64,000 nucleotides of DNA from Nocardioides okcheonensis (GTDB lineage Bacteria > Actinomycetota > Actinomycetes > Propionibacteriales > Nocardioidaceae): the NCBI RefSeq assembly GCF_020991065.1, contig NZ_CP087710.1:1488001-1552000 (forward strand), in the 5' to 3' direction. Below the pieces are notes generated by a model that did no database searches, was not told the DNA's origin, and saw only the letters and a list, made by a program, of their open reading frames with translations. Shown here in pieces: positions 8,995 to 17,771 of the stretch; position 1 is the first letter of the stretch; the number at the start of each line of letters is the position of its first letter. The position numbers and the translations under genes are program-made.

Positions 8995-10410
8995 GTGAGC
9001 GAGCCGACTGCCGAGACCCCTGCCGAGACCGCCGCCGGAGCCCCCGAGGGCACCGAGGACGCCCAGCCGAAGACCGAGTCGCACGACCCGGCGGTGCCCG
9101 CGGCCTACGCCGCCTTCATGCGCGAGGGCTGGGGCAACCGCGACCTCGACCTGCCCCGCCACCCGGTCGCCGACCGCGCAGCGGCGCGGCGCGCCAAGCT
9201 GGCCGAGGCGTTCCCGGGCGAGCGCCTGGTGCTGCCCGCCGGGACCTTCAAGGTGCGCTCCAACGACACCGACTACCGCTTCCGCCCCGACACCGCCCAC
9301 ACCTACTTCACCGGCAACCAGACCTCCGACGCGGTGCTGGTGCTCGACGACGGCGAGGCGGTCCTCTACGCCCGGCCCCGCTCCGAGCGCGACACCGACG
9401 AGTTCTTCCGCGACCGGCAGTACGGCGAGCTGTGGGCCGGCCGCCGGCCGTCGGCCCAGGAGATCTCGGACTCCCTCGGCATCGAGGTGCGCCACGTCAA
9501 GGACCTCCCGTCCTTCGACGACGACCGCAAGACCCGCGACCTGACCCGCGACGAGGACCTCGCGCGGGTGGCCGACGAGCTGCGCCTGGTCAAGGACGAG
9601 TGGGAGGTCGGCGAGCTTCAAGAGGCGTGCGACATCACCGCGCTCGGCTTCGAGGACTCCGTGCGCGAGTGGGACCGCGTGCGGGAGTTCGGCGAGCGCT
9701 GGATCGAGGGCACCTTCTTCCGTCGCGCCCGTGCGATGGGCAACGACATCGGCTACGACTCGATCTGCGCCGGCGGGTCGCACGCGACCACGCTGCACTG
9801 GATCGACAACACCGGGCCGATCGAGCCCGGCAAGCTGGTCCTGCTCGACATGGGCGTCGAGGGCCGCAACCTCTACACCGCCGACGTCACCCGCACCCTC
9901 CCGGTCGACGGCCGGTTCACCCCGCTGCAGCGCGACCTCTACGACCTGGTCCAGCAGGCGCAGGAAGCGGGGATCCAGGCCGTGCGTCCCGGCGCCGCGT
10001 TCCTCGCCGCCCACAACGCCGCGATGGAGGTGCTGGCCCACGGCCTCGAGGACCTCGGCCTGCTGCCGGTCTCCGCGCAGGAGGCGCTCGACCCTGAGTC
10101 GAAGGTCTACGCCCGCTGGACCCTGCACGGCACCTCGCACATGCTCGGCATGGACGTCCACGACTGTGGTCGCACGTCGGTCGACATCTACCCCAAGGGC
10201 GACCTCGCCGAGGGCATGGTGCTGACCGTCGAGCCCGGTCTGTACTTCCAGGAGGACGACCTGCTCGTCCCCGAGGAGCTCCGCGGCATCGGCATCCGGA
10301 TCGAGGACGACATCCTCGTCACCGCCGACGGCCACCGGAACCTCTCGGCCTCGCTCCCGCGCACGTCCGCCGACGTCGAGGAGTGGATGGGGTCCCGCAT
10401 CGGTGCCTGA
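8995..10410 (+). CDS. pepP: Xaa-Pro aminopeptidase (M24B, PepP family)
   Basis: This 471-residue protein has a peptidase M24B N-terminal region and a pita-bread catalytic domain. The five expected metal ligands are visible: D285, D297, H382, E413 and E437, in the contexts DMG, ADVTR, TSHMLG, VEPGLY and RIEDD. The enzyme removes an N-terminal residue preceding proline. The GTG at 8995 is followed by an Ala/Glu/Pro-rich stretch that is probably disordered. Its end overlaps the next gene by eight bases, suggesting co-transcription with the rRNA methyltransferase. Confidence 0.9.
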   Translation: MSEPTAETPAETAAGAPEGTEDAQPKTESHDPAVPAAYAAFMREGWGNRDLDLPRHPVADRAAARRAKLAEAFPGERLVLPAGTFKVRSNDTDYRFRPDTAHTYFTGNQTSDAVLVLDDGEAVLYARPRSERDTDEFFRDRQYGELWAGRRPSAQEISDSLGIEVRHVKDLPSFDDDRKTRDLTRDEDLARVADELRLVKDEWEVGELQEACDITALGFEDSVREWDRVREFGERWIEGTFFRRARAMGNDIGYDSICAGGSHATTLHWIDNTGPIEPGKLVLLDMGVEGRNLYTADVTRTLPVDGRFTPLQRDLYDLVQQAQEAGIQAVRPGAAFLAAHNAAMEVLAHGLEDLGLLPVSAQEALDPESKVYARWTLHGTSHMLGMDVHDCGRTSVDIYPKGDLAEGMVLTVEPGLYFQEDDLLVPEELRGIGIRIEDDILVTADGHRNLSASLPRTSADVEEWMGSRIGA

Positions 10411-11566
10411 CGCGTCGCCGGCGTCCAGCCTCACCGTCGAGGGCGGCGACCTGCGCTGCCACCACTTCGACGCCGGGCGGTGCCGCTCCTGCACGCTCCT
10501 CGAGGTGCCGCGCGTGCGACAGGTCGCCGACAAGGAGGCGCACGCCCGCTCGCTCGTCGACGCGCCCGTGTGGCTGCCGACGGTCGCCGGCGCTGACGCC
10601 GGGTTCCGCAACAAGGCGAAGATGGTCGTCGGCGGCACCGTCGCGGTGCCGACCCTCGGGATCCTCGACCGCGGCCTCGCGGGGATCGACCTGCGCGACT
10701 GCGGCCTGCACTCCCCCGGGCTGCGCGCGGCCCTCGACCGGGTCTCCGGCTGGGTCGGCGAGGCCGGCCTCACGCCCTACGACGTACGCGCGCGGGCCGG
10801 CGAGCTCAAGCACGTGCTGCTGACCGAGTCACCCGACGACGAGCTGATGCTGCGGCTGGTGATGCGGTCGACGGCGCTGGAGGCCCGCGTGCGGTCGCGG
10901 CTGCCCGCCCTGCACGAGACCCTGCCGGCGCTACGGGTCGCGACGATCAACGTCCAGCCCGAGCACAAGGCGGTGCTGGAGGGAGAGCGCGAGGTCGTGC
11001 TCACCGACGAGGCGACGCTGCCGATGCGCCTCGCCACCGGCGTCACCCTGCGGCTGGGGCCGCGGTCGTTCTTCCAGACCAACACGAGGGTGGCCGAGGC
11101 GCTCTACGAGCAGGCGCGCACGTGGGTCGGCGCGCTCGACGAGGTGCGTTCCGCGTGGGACCTCTACTGCGGGGTGGGCGGCTTCGCGCTGCACCTCGCG
11201 GCGCCGGGGCGCGACGTGCTCGGCGTGGAGGTCTCCCCCGACGCGATCGCCGCCGCAGGCGCGACGGCTGCCGGGCTCGGCGTGGCCGCCCGCTTCGTCG
11301 CCGCCGACGCGACGGCCTGGGCGCTCGCCCAGCCGGGCGCACCGGACCTGGTCGTGGTCAACCCGCCGCGGCGCGGGATCGGCGCGGACCTCGCTGGCTG
11401 GCTCGAGACGTCGGGTGTGCGCCACGTCGTCTACTCGTCGTGCAACGCCGAGTCGCTCGCCCGCGACCTCGCGCTGATGCCGTCGCTGCGGCCCGTCGAG
11501 GCGCGGGTGCTCGACATGTTCCCGCACACCACCCACTACGAGGTGATGGTGCTGCTCGCGCGCTGA
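10403..11566 (+). CDS. rlmC: 23S rRNA (uracil-C5)-methyltransferase, RlmC type
   Basis: This 387-residue protein carries the [4Fe-4S] cysteines C19, C27, C30 and C100, a SAM-binding motif (DLYCGVGGFAL) and an NPPRRG motif. The catalytic C347 lies in the SSCNAE context. The cluster near the N-terminus without a TRAM domain matches RlmC/RumB rather than RlmD. It methylates uracil in 23S rRNA. The start is a GTG inside the end of pepP. Which uridine is modified cannot be told from sequence. Confidence 0.85.
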   Translation: MPDASPASSLTVEGGDLRCHHFDAGRCRSCTLLEVPRVRQVADKEAHARSLVDAPVWLPTVAGADAGFRNKAKMVVGGTVAVPTLGILDRGLAGIDLRDCGLHSPGLRAALDRVSGWVGEAGLTPYDVRARAGELKHVLLTESPDDELMLRLVMRSTALEARVRSRLPALHETLPALRVATINVQPEHKAVLEGEREVVLTDEATLPMRLATGVTLRLGPRSFFQTNTRVAEALYEQARTWVGALDEVRSAWDLYCGVGGFALHLAAPGRDVLGVEVSPDAIAAAGATAAGLGVAARFVAADATAWALAQPGAPDLVVVNPPRRGIGADLAGWLETSGVRHVVYSSCNAESLARDLALMPSLRPVEARVLDMFPHTTHYEVMVLLAR

Positions 11567-11580
11567 GTCGCGACCTGCGC

Positions 11581-12216
11581 TCAGCCGCGGTGGACCTTCG
11601 GGCCGCGGACCTCGACGCTGTCGTCCTCGTAGCCGGTCACGCCCGCCTCGTCCCACGCCAGCACGAGGTCGTCCTCCGTGCCGGACCCACCGGGGACCCG
11701 GCCGGTCAGCCGGGCGACGCCGACGCGGACCCACCGGGGGTCCTCGATGCACACGGTGGGGACGGTGATCGTCAGGCGGTCGGCGGCCGGGTTGACCTCG
11801 GAGATCAGTCCCCCGCACTGGCGCGGCGTCTCACGGTGTCCGCGGGTGAGGCTCGTGAAGGTCTCGCGACCGGAGCGTCCCACCATGACGCCCCAGAGCC
11901 GCTGCTTCGAACGCAGCGCCACAAACGTCCGGTCGATGTGCGCGTCACGCAGCGACCGCACGTGGACGACCACCCGGAGCGCGTCGGCGCGGTGGTCGAC
12001 CACGACGCGTGTGATGTCGGTCGTGGCGTCGCCGCGGGCCGGCACGACGACCTCCTGGCCGGTGGCGTCCGACGCCTCCAGGTCGAAGGAGACCGCGTCG
12101 CGGGACGCGTCGCGCACCACCTCCCGCTCCGCGTGGGCGGCCGGGCCGGCGACGGCGACGAGCAGCCCGGCGGACAGGAGTGCGCCGAGCAGGCGCGCGG
12201 GTGCGGAGGAGGGCAC
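11581..12216 (-). CDS. Secreted HRG-tail family protein, copy 4 of 4
   Basis: This 211-residue protein of unknown function has a signal peptide of about 29 residues ending AHA-E. It belongs with the next three genes to one paralogous set. All share a DAxxD-type start of the mature part, a TD(I/V)xR strand, two cysteines and a DPRWV(R/Q)(V/L)G segment after the second cysteine. All end in GP(K/R)(V/I)HRG or a close variant. Here the cysteines are in QCGG and TVCIED, and the protein ends PKVHRG. The start is taken as the GTG directly before the signal sequence. The predicted fold is beta-rich and secreted; no enzyme motif is visible. Confidence 0.75.
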   Translation of the reverse strand: MPSSAPARLLGALLSAGLLVAVAGPAAHAEREVVRDASRDAVSFDLEASDATGQEVVVPARGDATTDITRVVVDHRADALRVVVHVRSLRDAHIDRTFVALRSKQRLWGVMVGRSGRETFTSLTRGHRETPRQCGGLISEVNPAADRLTITVPTVCIEDPRWVRVGVARLTGRVPGGSGTEDDLVLAWDEAGVTGYEDDSVEVRGPKVHRG

Positions 12217-12251
12217 GAGTGAGGTCCGATCTAGGGGCGGGATGGTGGGGT

Positions 12252-12869
12252 TCAGCCGCGGTGCACGCGCGGCCCGAGGACGAGGGGACGGTCGGAGTAG
12301 CCGTCGGTGCCGGCCACGTCGACGTGGGCCGTCGGGCTGTCCCCGGTGGCCGGGTCGTGCACGACGTCGAGCGCGACCAGGGCGAGCCCGACCTGCACCC
12401 ATGCCGGGTCGCCGATGCACCGGGTGGGCACGCGGAGGACGATCACGTCCGTGGGCCCGTCGAACGTGGTCCGCAGGCCCGGGCAGGCGGGCGCCGAGCG
12501 CCGGCCCTCCAGCCGGGAGACCACCTGGCCGTTGGCGCGCTCGGCCATCAGCATCCACGAGGTCCGCGGGGTGCGAATCCGTGCGAGCAGCTGCTGGGAG
12601 AGGTCCGTGCGGTCCAGGTCACGGACCGACACCGTCACGGAGACGGCGCTGCGACGGTGGACGACCACGGTCCCCAGGACGTCGACGGTCGTCTGGTCCG
12701 GTGCCGGGACGACGAGCTCGCTGTCGGACGGCCCGGCATAGCCGGGGAACGCCACGACGTCACCGGCGACGTCGTCGACCGCTGCACGCTCGGCGTGGGC
12801 CGGGGCGGCGAGCAGGAGGACGGCGGACAGCAGGAGGGGCAGCAGGGTGCGGCCGAGGTGGCGGGTCAT
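12252..12869 (-). CDS. Secreted HRG-tail family protein, copy 3 of 4
   Basis: This 205-residue paralogue has a signal peptide of about 26 residues ending AHA-E. The mature part opens with DDVAGDVV and contains the two family cysteines in PACPGLR and TRCIGDPAWVQVG. It ends LGPRVHRG. Only 29-35 bases separate the copies, so the four genes are probably one transcript. Function is unknown. The disulfide is inferred from the two conserved cysteines in an exported protein. Confidence 0.75.
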   Translation of the reverse strand: MTRHLGRTLLPLLLSAVLLLAAPAHAERAAVDDVAGDVVAFPGYAGPSDSELVVPAPDQTTVDVLGTVVVHRRSAVSVTVSVRDLDRTDLSQQLLARIRTPRTSWMLMAERANGQVVSRLEGRRSAPACPGLRTTFDGPTDVIVLRVPTRCIGDPAWVQVGLALVALDVVHDPATGDSPTAHVDVAGTDGYSDRPLVLGPRVHRG

Positions 12870-12898
12870 CGGGTCTCCAGTCGTGCGTGCGTCGTCGG

Positions 12899-13504
12899 TC
12901 AGCCGCGGTGGATACGCGGGCCCTTGCCCAGGCTCGTGTCGCGGATCGTCCCGCGGTGGCCGTCGTCGCCGTAGAACGGAGCGGTGGTGGCCTCCTGCGG
13001 GAACAGCGCGAAACCGGCCGCCGCGACGCCGAGCTGCACCCAGCGCGGGTCGTCGAGGCACGCGGCGGGGATCGAGAGCGAGACCGTGTCGGCGCCACCG
13101 TCGAAGCGGACGCGCAGCCCACGGCAGTAGGCGTCTTCGCCCCGACGGTGCGCCATCAGGGTCCGGACCCGCGATCCGGGCTCCTTCGAGGCGACCACGT
13201 AGAAGGCGTCGCGCGGGGTGCGAAGCTCGACGATGGTCTCCTGGTACCGCGTGTTGAGCAGGTCTCGGAAGTGGACCGTGACCGCCACGCGGGTCGTCCC
13301 GTACGCGGCGACCGTGCGCACGATGTCGGTGGACCCCTCGTCGGGGGCGGGGAGGAACTCGAGGTCGTCGGCGAACAGGTCGGCCTGCTGCACGTCTCCC
13401 ACGGCGTCGTCGGTCACCACCTTCTCGGCGTGCGCCGGAGCGGCGAGCAGGAGGACGGCGGGTACGAGCGCGGCGACGACGCGCGCGCGACGGAGGGAGG
13501 ACAT
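12899..13504 (-). CDS. Secreted HRG-tail family protein, copy 2 of 4
   Basis: This 201-residue paralogue has a signal peptide of about 26 residues ending AHA-E. It shows the family landmarks DDAVGDV, TDIVRTV, YCRGLRVRFDGG and AACLDDPRWVQLG, and finishes with GKGPRIHRG. The spacing between the two cysteines is close to that of the other copies. No catalytic residues or known domain could be recognised. Confidence 0.75.
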   Translation of the reverse strand: MSSLRRARVVAALVPAVLLLAAPAHAEKVVTDDAVGDVQQADLFADDLEFLPAPDEGSTDIVRTVAAYGTTRVAVTVHFRDLLNTRYQETIVELRTPRDAFYVVASKEPGSRVRTLMAHRRGEDAYCRGLRVRFDGGADTVSLSIPAACLDDPRWVQLGVAAAGFALFPQEATTAPFYGDDGHRGTIRDTSLGKGPRIHRG

Positions 13505-13539
13505 GTCGGTTCCTGTTCCGGTCGGAGGGGTCGGTCTCG

Positions 13540-14202
13540 TCAGCCGCGGTGCACGCGCGGGCTCTTGCCGCGGCTGCGCTCGCTGACGTGGGCGCGGAAG
13601 GCGTCGTCGACCCAGCCGGCGACGTTGACCGATCCGTCACCGAGGGGAGTGACCTGCAGCCTCGTGGCATAGGAGCCGAGCTGGATCCAGCGCGGGTCCC
13701 CGACACACGCGGCGGGGAACGAGGCCGTGACCGTGTCGGCGACGTAGTCGTAGCGCACGCGCACGGTGCGGCAGAAGCGCGGACGCTTGCCCTCCCCGGA
13801 GAACCGCGGAGGCATGAGCAGCCCGTAGCCGGTCCCGTCCGGTCCCTTGTCGGCCAGGAGGGAGAAGCGACCGTCGGGCGTGACCACGAGCATGTCCAGC
13901 GAGTGGTCCATCGTGTCGACCAGGTCACGGAACTGCGTCGTGACCGTGATGCGCCTCGCGTGCTGCACGGTGGTGCGGACGACGTCGGTGGCCACCTCGG
14001 CCGGCGCGTGGAGGAACAGCGGCTGCTCCTCCTCGCTGCTCTCGCCGAACAGGAACCCGCCGAGGTCGGAGCCGAAGTTGAGCGCCCGAGCGTCGCCGGC
14101 GCCGTCCTCGACCGTCACGGTCTCGGCGTGGGCGACTGCGGGCAGGAGGAGGAGGGCAGGGACGAGGGCGGCGACGAGCCGCGCGACGGGTCGCAGTGAC
14201 AT
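13540..14202 (-). CDS. Secreted HRG-tail family protein, copy 1 of 4 (promoter-proximal)
   Basis: This 220-residue paralogue is first in transcription order. Its signal peptide ends AHA-E near residue 26. It carries an acidic insert (GESSEEEQP) that the others lack, then TDVVRTTV, the cysteine segments FCRTVRVRYD and AACVGDPRWIQLG, and the ending KSPRVHRG. The ATG at 14202 is preferred over an in-frame ATG upstream because it directly begins the signal sequence. Function is unknown. Confidence 0.75.
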   Translation of the reverse strand: MSLRPVARLVAALVPALLLLPAVAHAETVTVEDGAGDARALNFGSDLGGFLFGESSEEEQPLFLHAPAEVATDVVRTTVQHARRITVTTQFRDLVDTMDHSLDMLVVTPDGRFSLLADKGPDGTGYGLLMPPRFSGEGKRPRFCRTVRVRYDYVADTVTASFPAACVGDPRWIQLGSYATRLQVTPLGDGSVNVAGWVDDAFRAHVSERSRGKSPRVHRG

Positions 14203-14283
14203 GGGCGGAACCCTAGTCAGGCCGCTCCTGACGTGTGAGGCGAACCACGGAATCAGCGGCCGGACGGGTCGGTTGGGCCTGTC

Positions 14284-14397
14284 GTGCACCTTTCCGAGTC
14301 CGCCCCCGCGACCGTCGGCGACCTGCTGACGCAGCGCCGCGCGGTGGACCTCGTGCGCACCGGCAGCGCGCTGTGTCGTCGCCCGACCGCCGACTGA
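14284..14397 (+). CDS. Short leader peptide with RRAVDLVR and Ser-Ala-Leu-Cys-Arg-Arg motifs
   Basis: A 37-residue frame opens with GTG and ends with TGA 62 bases before the symporter gene. Its C-terminal half contains RRAVDLVR and GSALCRR. This resembles the short peptides annotated as putative leader peptides upstream of sulfur and cysteine genes in Streptomyces and relatives, whose consensus is roughly RR-x-(V/I)DL-x-R-x-x-S-x-x-C-R. After its stop, two alternative hairpins can form: CCTCG with CGAGG (14409-14431) and CGGCACC with GGTGCCG (14412-14436). They share bases, as expected in an attenuator. Translation is inferred, not proven. Confidence 0.6.
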   Translation: MHLSESAPATVGDLLTQRRAVDLVRTGSALCRRPTAD

Positions 14398-14459
14398 CCC
14401 CGTTGCGTCCTCGGCACCCGCGTGGTCGAGGTGCCGCTCCGAAAGGTTATCTTTTCAGT

Positions 14460-15857
14460 ATGAATACTTCAGTTGAGGCGCCGGCAAAGCGCTCGCGCCT
14501 CCGGCTCCCGTCGTTCGGCGTCCAGGTCCTGACCGGCCTGGTGCTCGGCGTGGTCCTCGGCCTCGTCGCGCGCTCGATGGGCGCGGACGGCGTCGACTCC
14601 GCGACCGGCGAGGTCGACCCGAACTGGCTGACCGAGACGCTCAGCACCGTCGGCGGCACGTTCGTCACGCTGCTGCGCGCGGTCGTCCCGCCGCTGGTGT
14701 TCCTCGCGATCGTCGCCTCGATCGCGAACCTGCGCGAGGTCACGAACGCCGCCCGCCTGGCCTGGAAGACGCTCTCGTGGTTCGCCATCACCGCCCTGAT
14801 CGCGGTGACGATCGGCATCGCGCTCGGCCTGGTCCTCCAGCCGGGCGACCACACCAGCGTGACGTCGGACGCCGCGTCCGCGCCGTCGTCGAGCGGCTCG
14901 TGGCTCGACTTCCTCACCGGCCTGGTCCCGGCCAACGTGCTCGGCCTCGAGGGCTACGACAACGGTGACGGCAGCGTCGGCTTCTCCTTCAACGTGCTGC
15001 AGATCCTCGTGGTCGCGATCGCCGTCGGCATCGCCACCCTCAAGGTCGGCGAGGCGGCCGACCCGTTCCTCGCCTTCGTCCGCTCCGCGCTCGCCGTGGT
15101 CCAGAAGGTGCTGTGGTGGATCATCCTGCTCGCCCCGATCGCGACCGTCGGCCTGCTCGGCAACGCCGTGGCCAGCTACGGCTGGGACGCGCTGGGCTCG
15201 CTCGGCACCTTCACGGTCGCGATCTACGCCGGCCTGGCGATCGTGCTGCTGGGGGTCTACCCGGCGCTGCTCAAGCTCAACGGGCTCTCGGTGCGCCAGT
15301 TCTTCTCCGGCGCGTGGCCGGCCATGTCGCTGGCCTTCGTCTCCCGCTCCTCGGTCGGCACCATGCCGCTCACCCAGAGCGTGACCGAGCGCAACCTCGG
15401 CGTCCCCCGGTCCTACGCCTCGTTCGCCGTGCCGCTGGGTGCGACGACCAAGATGGACGGCTGCGCCTCGATCTACCCGGCGATCTCCGCGATCTTCGTC
15501 GCCCAGTTCTTCGGGCTGGACCTCTCCGTCACCGACTACGTGCTGATCGCCTTCGTGTCGGTCATCGGCTCGGCGGCCACCGCCGGCGTCACCGGCGCGA
15601 CCGTGATGCTGACGCTCACCCTGTCCACGCTGGGCCTCCCGCTCGAGGGCGTCGGCCTGCTGCTGGCGATCGACCCGATCCTCGACATGGGCCGCACCGC
15701 GGTCAACGTGACCGGCCAGGCCCTGGTCCCGACGATCGTCGCGAAGCGCGAGGGCATCCTCGACCGCGAGACCTACGACGCCCCGCGGGGTCGTACGCCG
15801 TGGCGCGAGGAGGCCGAGCCGGCCGCGGACCGCGAGCCCGCGGGAGCCGCCGCCTGA
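14460..15857 (+). CDS. Dicarboxylate/amino-acid:cation symporter (DAACS family)
   Basis: This 465-residue membrane protein has eight or so hydrophobic segments and the DAACS landmarks: a serine-rich hairpin (SRSSVGTMP), the GATTKMDG turn and DMGRTAVNVTG in the last helix. Family members import dicarboxylates, glutamate/aspartate or cystine with protons or sodium. The ATG at 14460 follows an AT-rich patch. The leader peptide upstream hints at a sulfur amino acid such as cystine, but the substrate is not readable from sequence. It is a single-gene unit closed by a strong hairpin. Confidence 0.85.
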   Translation: MNTSVEAPAKRSRLRLPSFGVQVLTGLVLGVVLGLVARSMGADGVDSATGEVDPNWLTETLSTVGGTFVTLLRAVVPPLVFLAIVASIANLREVTNAARLAWKTLSWFAITALIAVTIGIALGLVLQPGDHTSVTSDAASAPSSSGSWLDFLTGLVPANVLGLEGYDNGDGSVGFSFNVLQILVVAIAVGIATLKVGEAADPFLAFVRSALAVVQKVLWWIILLAPIATVGLLGNAVASYGWDALGSLGTFTVAIYAGLAIVLLGVYPALLKLNGLSVRQFFSGAWPAMSLAFVSRSSVGTMPLTQSVTERNLGVPRSYASFAVPLGATTKMDGCASIYPAISAIFVAQFFGLDLSVTDYVLIAFVSVIGSAATAGVTGATVMLTLTLSTLGLPLEGVGLLLAIDPILDMGRTAVNVTGQALVPTIVAKREGILDRETYDAPRGRTPWREEAEPAADREPAGAAA

Positions 15858-15910
15858 CCCGGCGACACCCCCTCCGCGGCTGAGCCACACCGCCGCACCA
15901 CCCCACCCGG

Positions 15911-15939
15911 ACGGCCGGGCGCTCCCAGCGCCCGGCCGT
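15911..15939 (+). terminator. Hairpin terminator after the symporter gene
   Basis: Perfect 13-base arms (ACGGCCGGGCGCT / AGCGCCCGGCCGT) with a three-base loop lie 54 bases after the symporter stop codon. Confidence 0.75.
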
Positions 15940-16022
15940 TCGTCGCGTCCCGGGGCCCCGATGCACATCGGCGCCGCTTCCGTCCAGGGCCGTTCGGCCC
16001 CGATTCGCGCCGATTGGTACAT

Positions 16023-16056
16023 CGATCTTTCATCAAGTTACCGTCAAGAAAGATCG
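16023..16056 (+). promoter_or_regulatory. AT-rich control element upstream of the secreted glycosidase-like gene
   Basis: The 468-base gap between the symporter and the glycosidase-like gene has one AT-rich island. It contains a nine-base inverted repeat (CGATCTTTC at 16023-16031, GAAAGATCG at 16048-16056). Within it is a direct repeat TCAAG at 16033 and 16044, spaced 11 bases as in sites for OmpR-type regulators. A further small hairpin (TGGCCGTG / CACGGCCA, 16275-16298) lies 27 bases before the start codon. No known riboswitch was recognised. The regulatory role is inferred. Confidence 0.45.
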
Positions 16057-16325
16057 AAGGTACGTCGCAGTACGGCCGATGAGACCACTGTGATCCTTGA
16101 TCGCGAACAACTCCACAACGGACGCGACCGAGCTCCCCTCACCCGGGTGACGCCGACGCCGTCCGTTCCTCCGGAGCGTCTCGGGCCCTCCGGAGGTCTC
16201 GGTCTCCCGGACGCTGCGTCGTCCGACGGGACCGCGCGCCCCGACGTCGGACGAACCCCGGCGTGAGGTGCACCTGGCCGTGAACCCCCGCACGGCCAGC
16301 ACCCCCCACAGGAAAGCTCAGAACA

Positions 16326-17735
16326 ATGTCACACACGATCACGAGAACGGCGTCCGCGCTGGTCTTCGTCACCGGCCTGGCAGGCGTCGCGATCGCTTCC
16401 TCGCCCGCCGGCGCCACCACCACCGACACGACTGCGACGGTCGACTCCTCCGTCAGCTCCGCGCAGCCCGGCACCAACTTCGGCTCGAGCTCGACCCTGA
16501 CGGTCGACGGCCGGACCAACCGCACCCAGCAGGCGTTCCTCAAGTTCACCGTCCCCGACGTCGCCGCCGGCGAGACGCTGGACTCCGTCACCCTGCGGCT
16601 CCGGCCGACCGTGGACTCCTCCACCGGGGTCACCGTCGTCCGTGCCGGCAACGGCTGGACCGAGGGCAACGTCACCTGGTCCTCGCGTCCCTCGACCACC
16701 GTCAGGCTCGGCACCTCCGGTGCGCTCGCCGCCGGGACCGTCGAGTCGATCGCGCTCGACGCGTCCAAGCTGACGCCCGGCGAGGTGCTGAGCGTGCGCA
16801 TCGAGACCTCGGCCAGGAAGGCGCTCACCTTCTCCTCGAGCGAGGCCCGCACGGCCTCGTCCCGCCCGGAGCTCCGGGTGAGCACGGCCAGCAGGCCCAC
16901 CCCGACGCCGACGCCCACCCCGACGCCGAACCCGACCTCCTTCCCGCCGGCCACGCCGGTGATGCCGAAGGTCATCGGCATGAGCGCCCCGACCAACCTG
17001 TGGGCGCAGCGGATCCAGGAGGTCGGCGCGCAGGGCGTGACCGCCCGCCGCATCTTCGCCGACCTCTCGGCCAGCGGCTCCAGCCAGCTGCCGCTGATCC
17101 GCGAGACCATCGCCGACGGCATGATGCCGGTCATCTCCTACAAGGTGCCGGACCCGGCCGCCCTGGCCAACGGCTCCTACGACACCTGGCTGTCCACGCT
17201 GCGCTCGCAGCTCACCGGCCTCGGCGCCCCCGTGACCGCGACCTTCTGGCACGAGCCCAACGGCGACATGGACCCGGCCGTGTTCCGCGCCGCCAGCCTG
17301 AAGTTCTTCAACCTGGTCGACGCGCCGTCGATCGCGGTGGGCCCGATCCTGAACGGCTGGCTGCTCGACCGTCGGGTCAGCGACTTCGCCGCCTTCACCG
17401 ACGCCACGCTGCTCAACAAGTGGGAGTTCGTCGCGGTGGACTCGTACCAGAACGGCACCGCCGCAGCGCCCGGCGACCTGCTGCCGGCCCGCGCCGTCCC
17501 GCTGCTCGCCTCGTGGATGGACTCGGTCGGCCACCCGAACAAGCCCCTCGGGCTCGGTGAGTACAACGGCCACACCGCGCAGGCCGTGGCCGAGGCCGGC
17601 GAGTCGATCCTGTCGACGCCCGAGCTGTGGTTCGGCCTCGCCTGGAACAGCACCGCCGGTGCCTACTCGCCGCTGGTCGGCGACCGGATCACCGCCTTCC
17701 AGCGCACCAAGGCAGACCCCCGCGCTCGCCGATGA
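16326..17735 (+). CDS. Secreted DNRLRE-domain protein with GH26-like glycosidase domain
   Basis: This 469-residue protein has a signal peptide ending near residue 30. A DNRLRE/CBM96-like beta domain follows (about 36-190: QAFLKF, LRLRPT, GNVTWSSRP). Then come a Pro-Thr linker (about 195-212) and an alpha/beta domain resembling GH26 endo-mannanases. In that domain E310 (HEPNGDM) and E412 (GLGEYNGH) are placed like the acid/base and nucleophile of clan GH-A. It probably acts outside the cell on a polysaccharide. The long untranslated region upstream suggests its own regulation. The exact substrate is uncertain. Confidence 0.7.
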   Translation: MSHTITRTASALVFVTGLAGVAIASSPAGATTTDTTATVDSSVSSAQPGTNFGSSSTLTVDGRTNRTQQAFLKFTVPDVAAGETLDSVTLRLRPTVDSSTGVTVVRAGNGWTEGNVTWSSRPSTTVRLGTSGALAAGTVESIALDASKLTPGEVLSVRIETSARKALTFSSSEARTASSRPELRVSTASRPTPTPTPTPTPNPTSFPPATPVMPKVIGMSAPTNLWAQRIQEVGAQGVTARRIFADLSASGSSQLPLIRETIADGMMPVISYKVPDPAALANGSYDTWLSTLRSQLTGLGAPVTATFWHEPNGDMDPAVFRAASLKFFNLVDAPSIAVGPILNGWLLDRRVSDFAAFTDATLLNKWEFVAVDSYQNGTAAAPGDLLPARAVPLLASWMDSVGHPNKPLGLGEYNGHTAQAVAEAGESILSTPELWFGLAWNSTAGAYSPLVGDRITAFQRTKADPRARR

Positions 17736-17771
17736 GCGCGCAGGCCTGACCGACTGACACCGACGAGGGCG

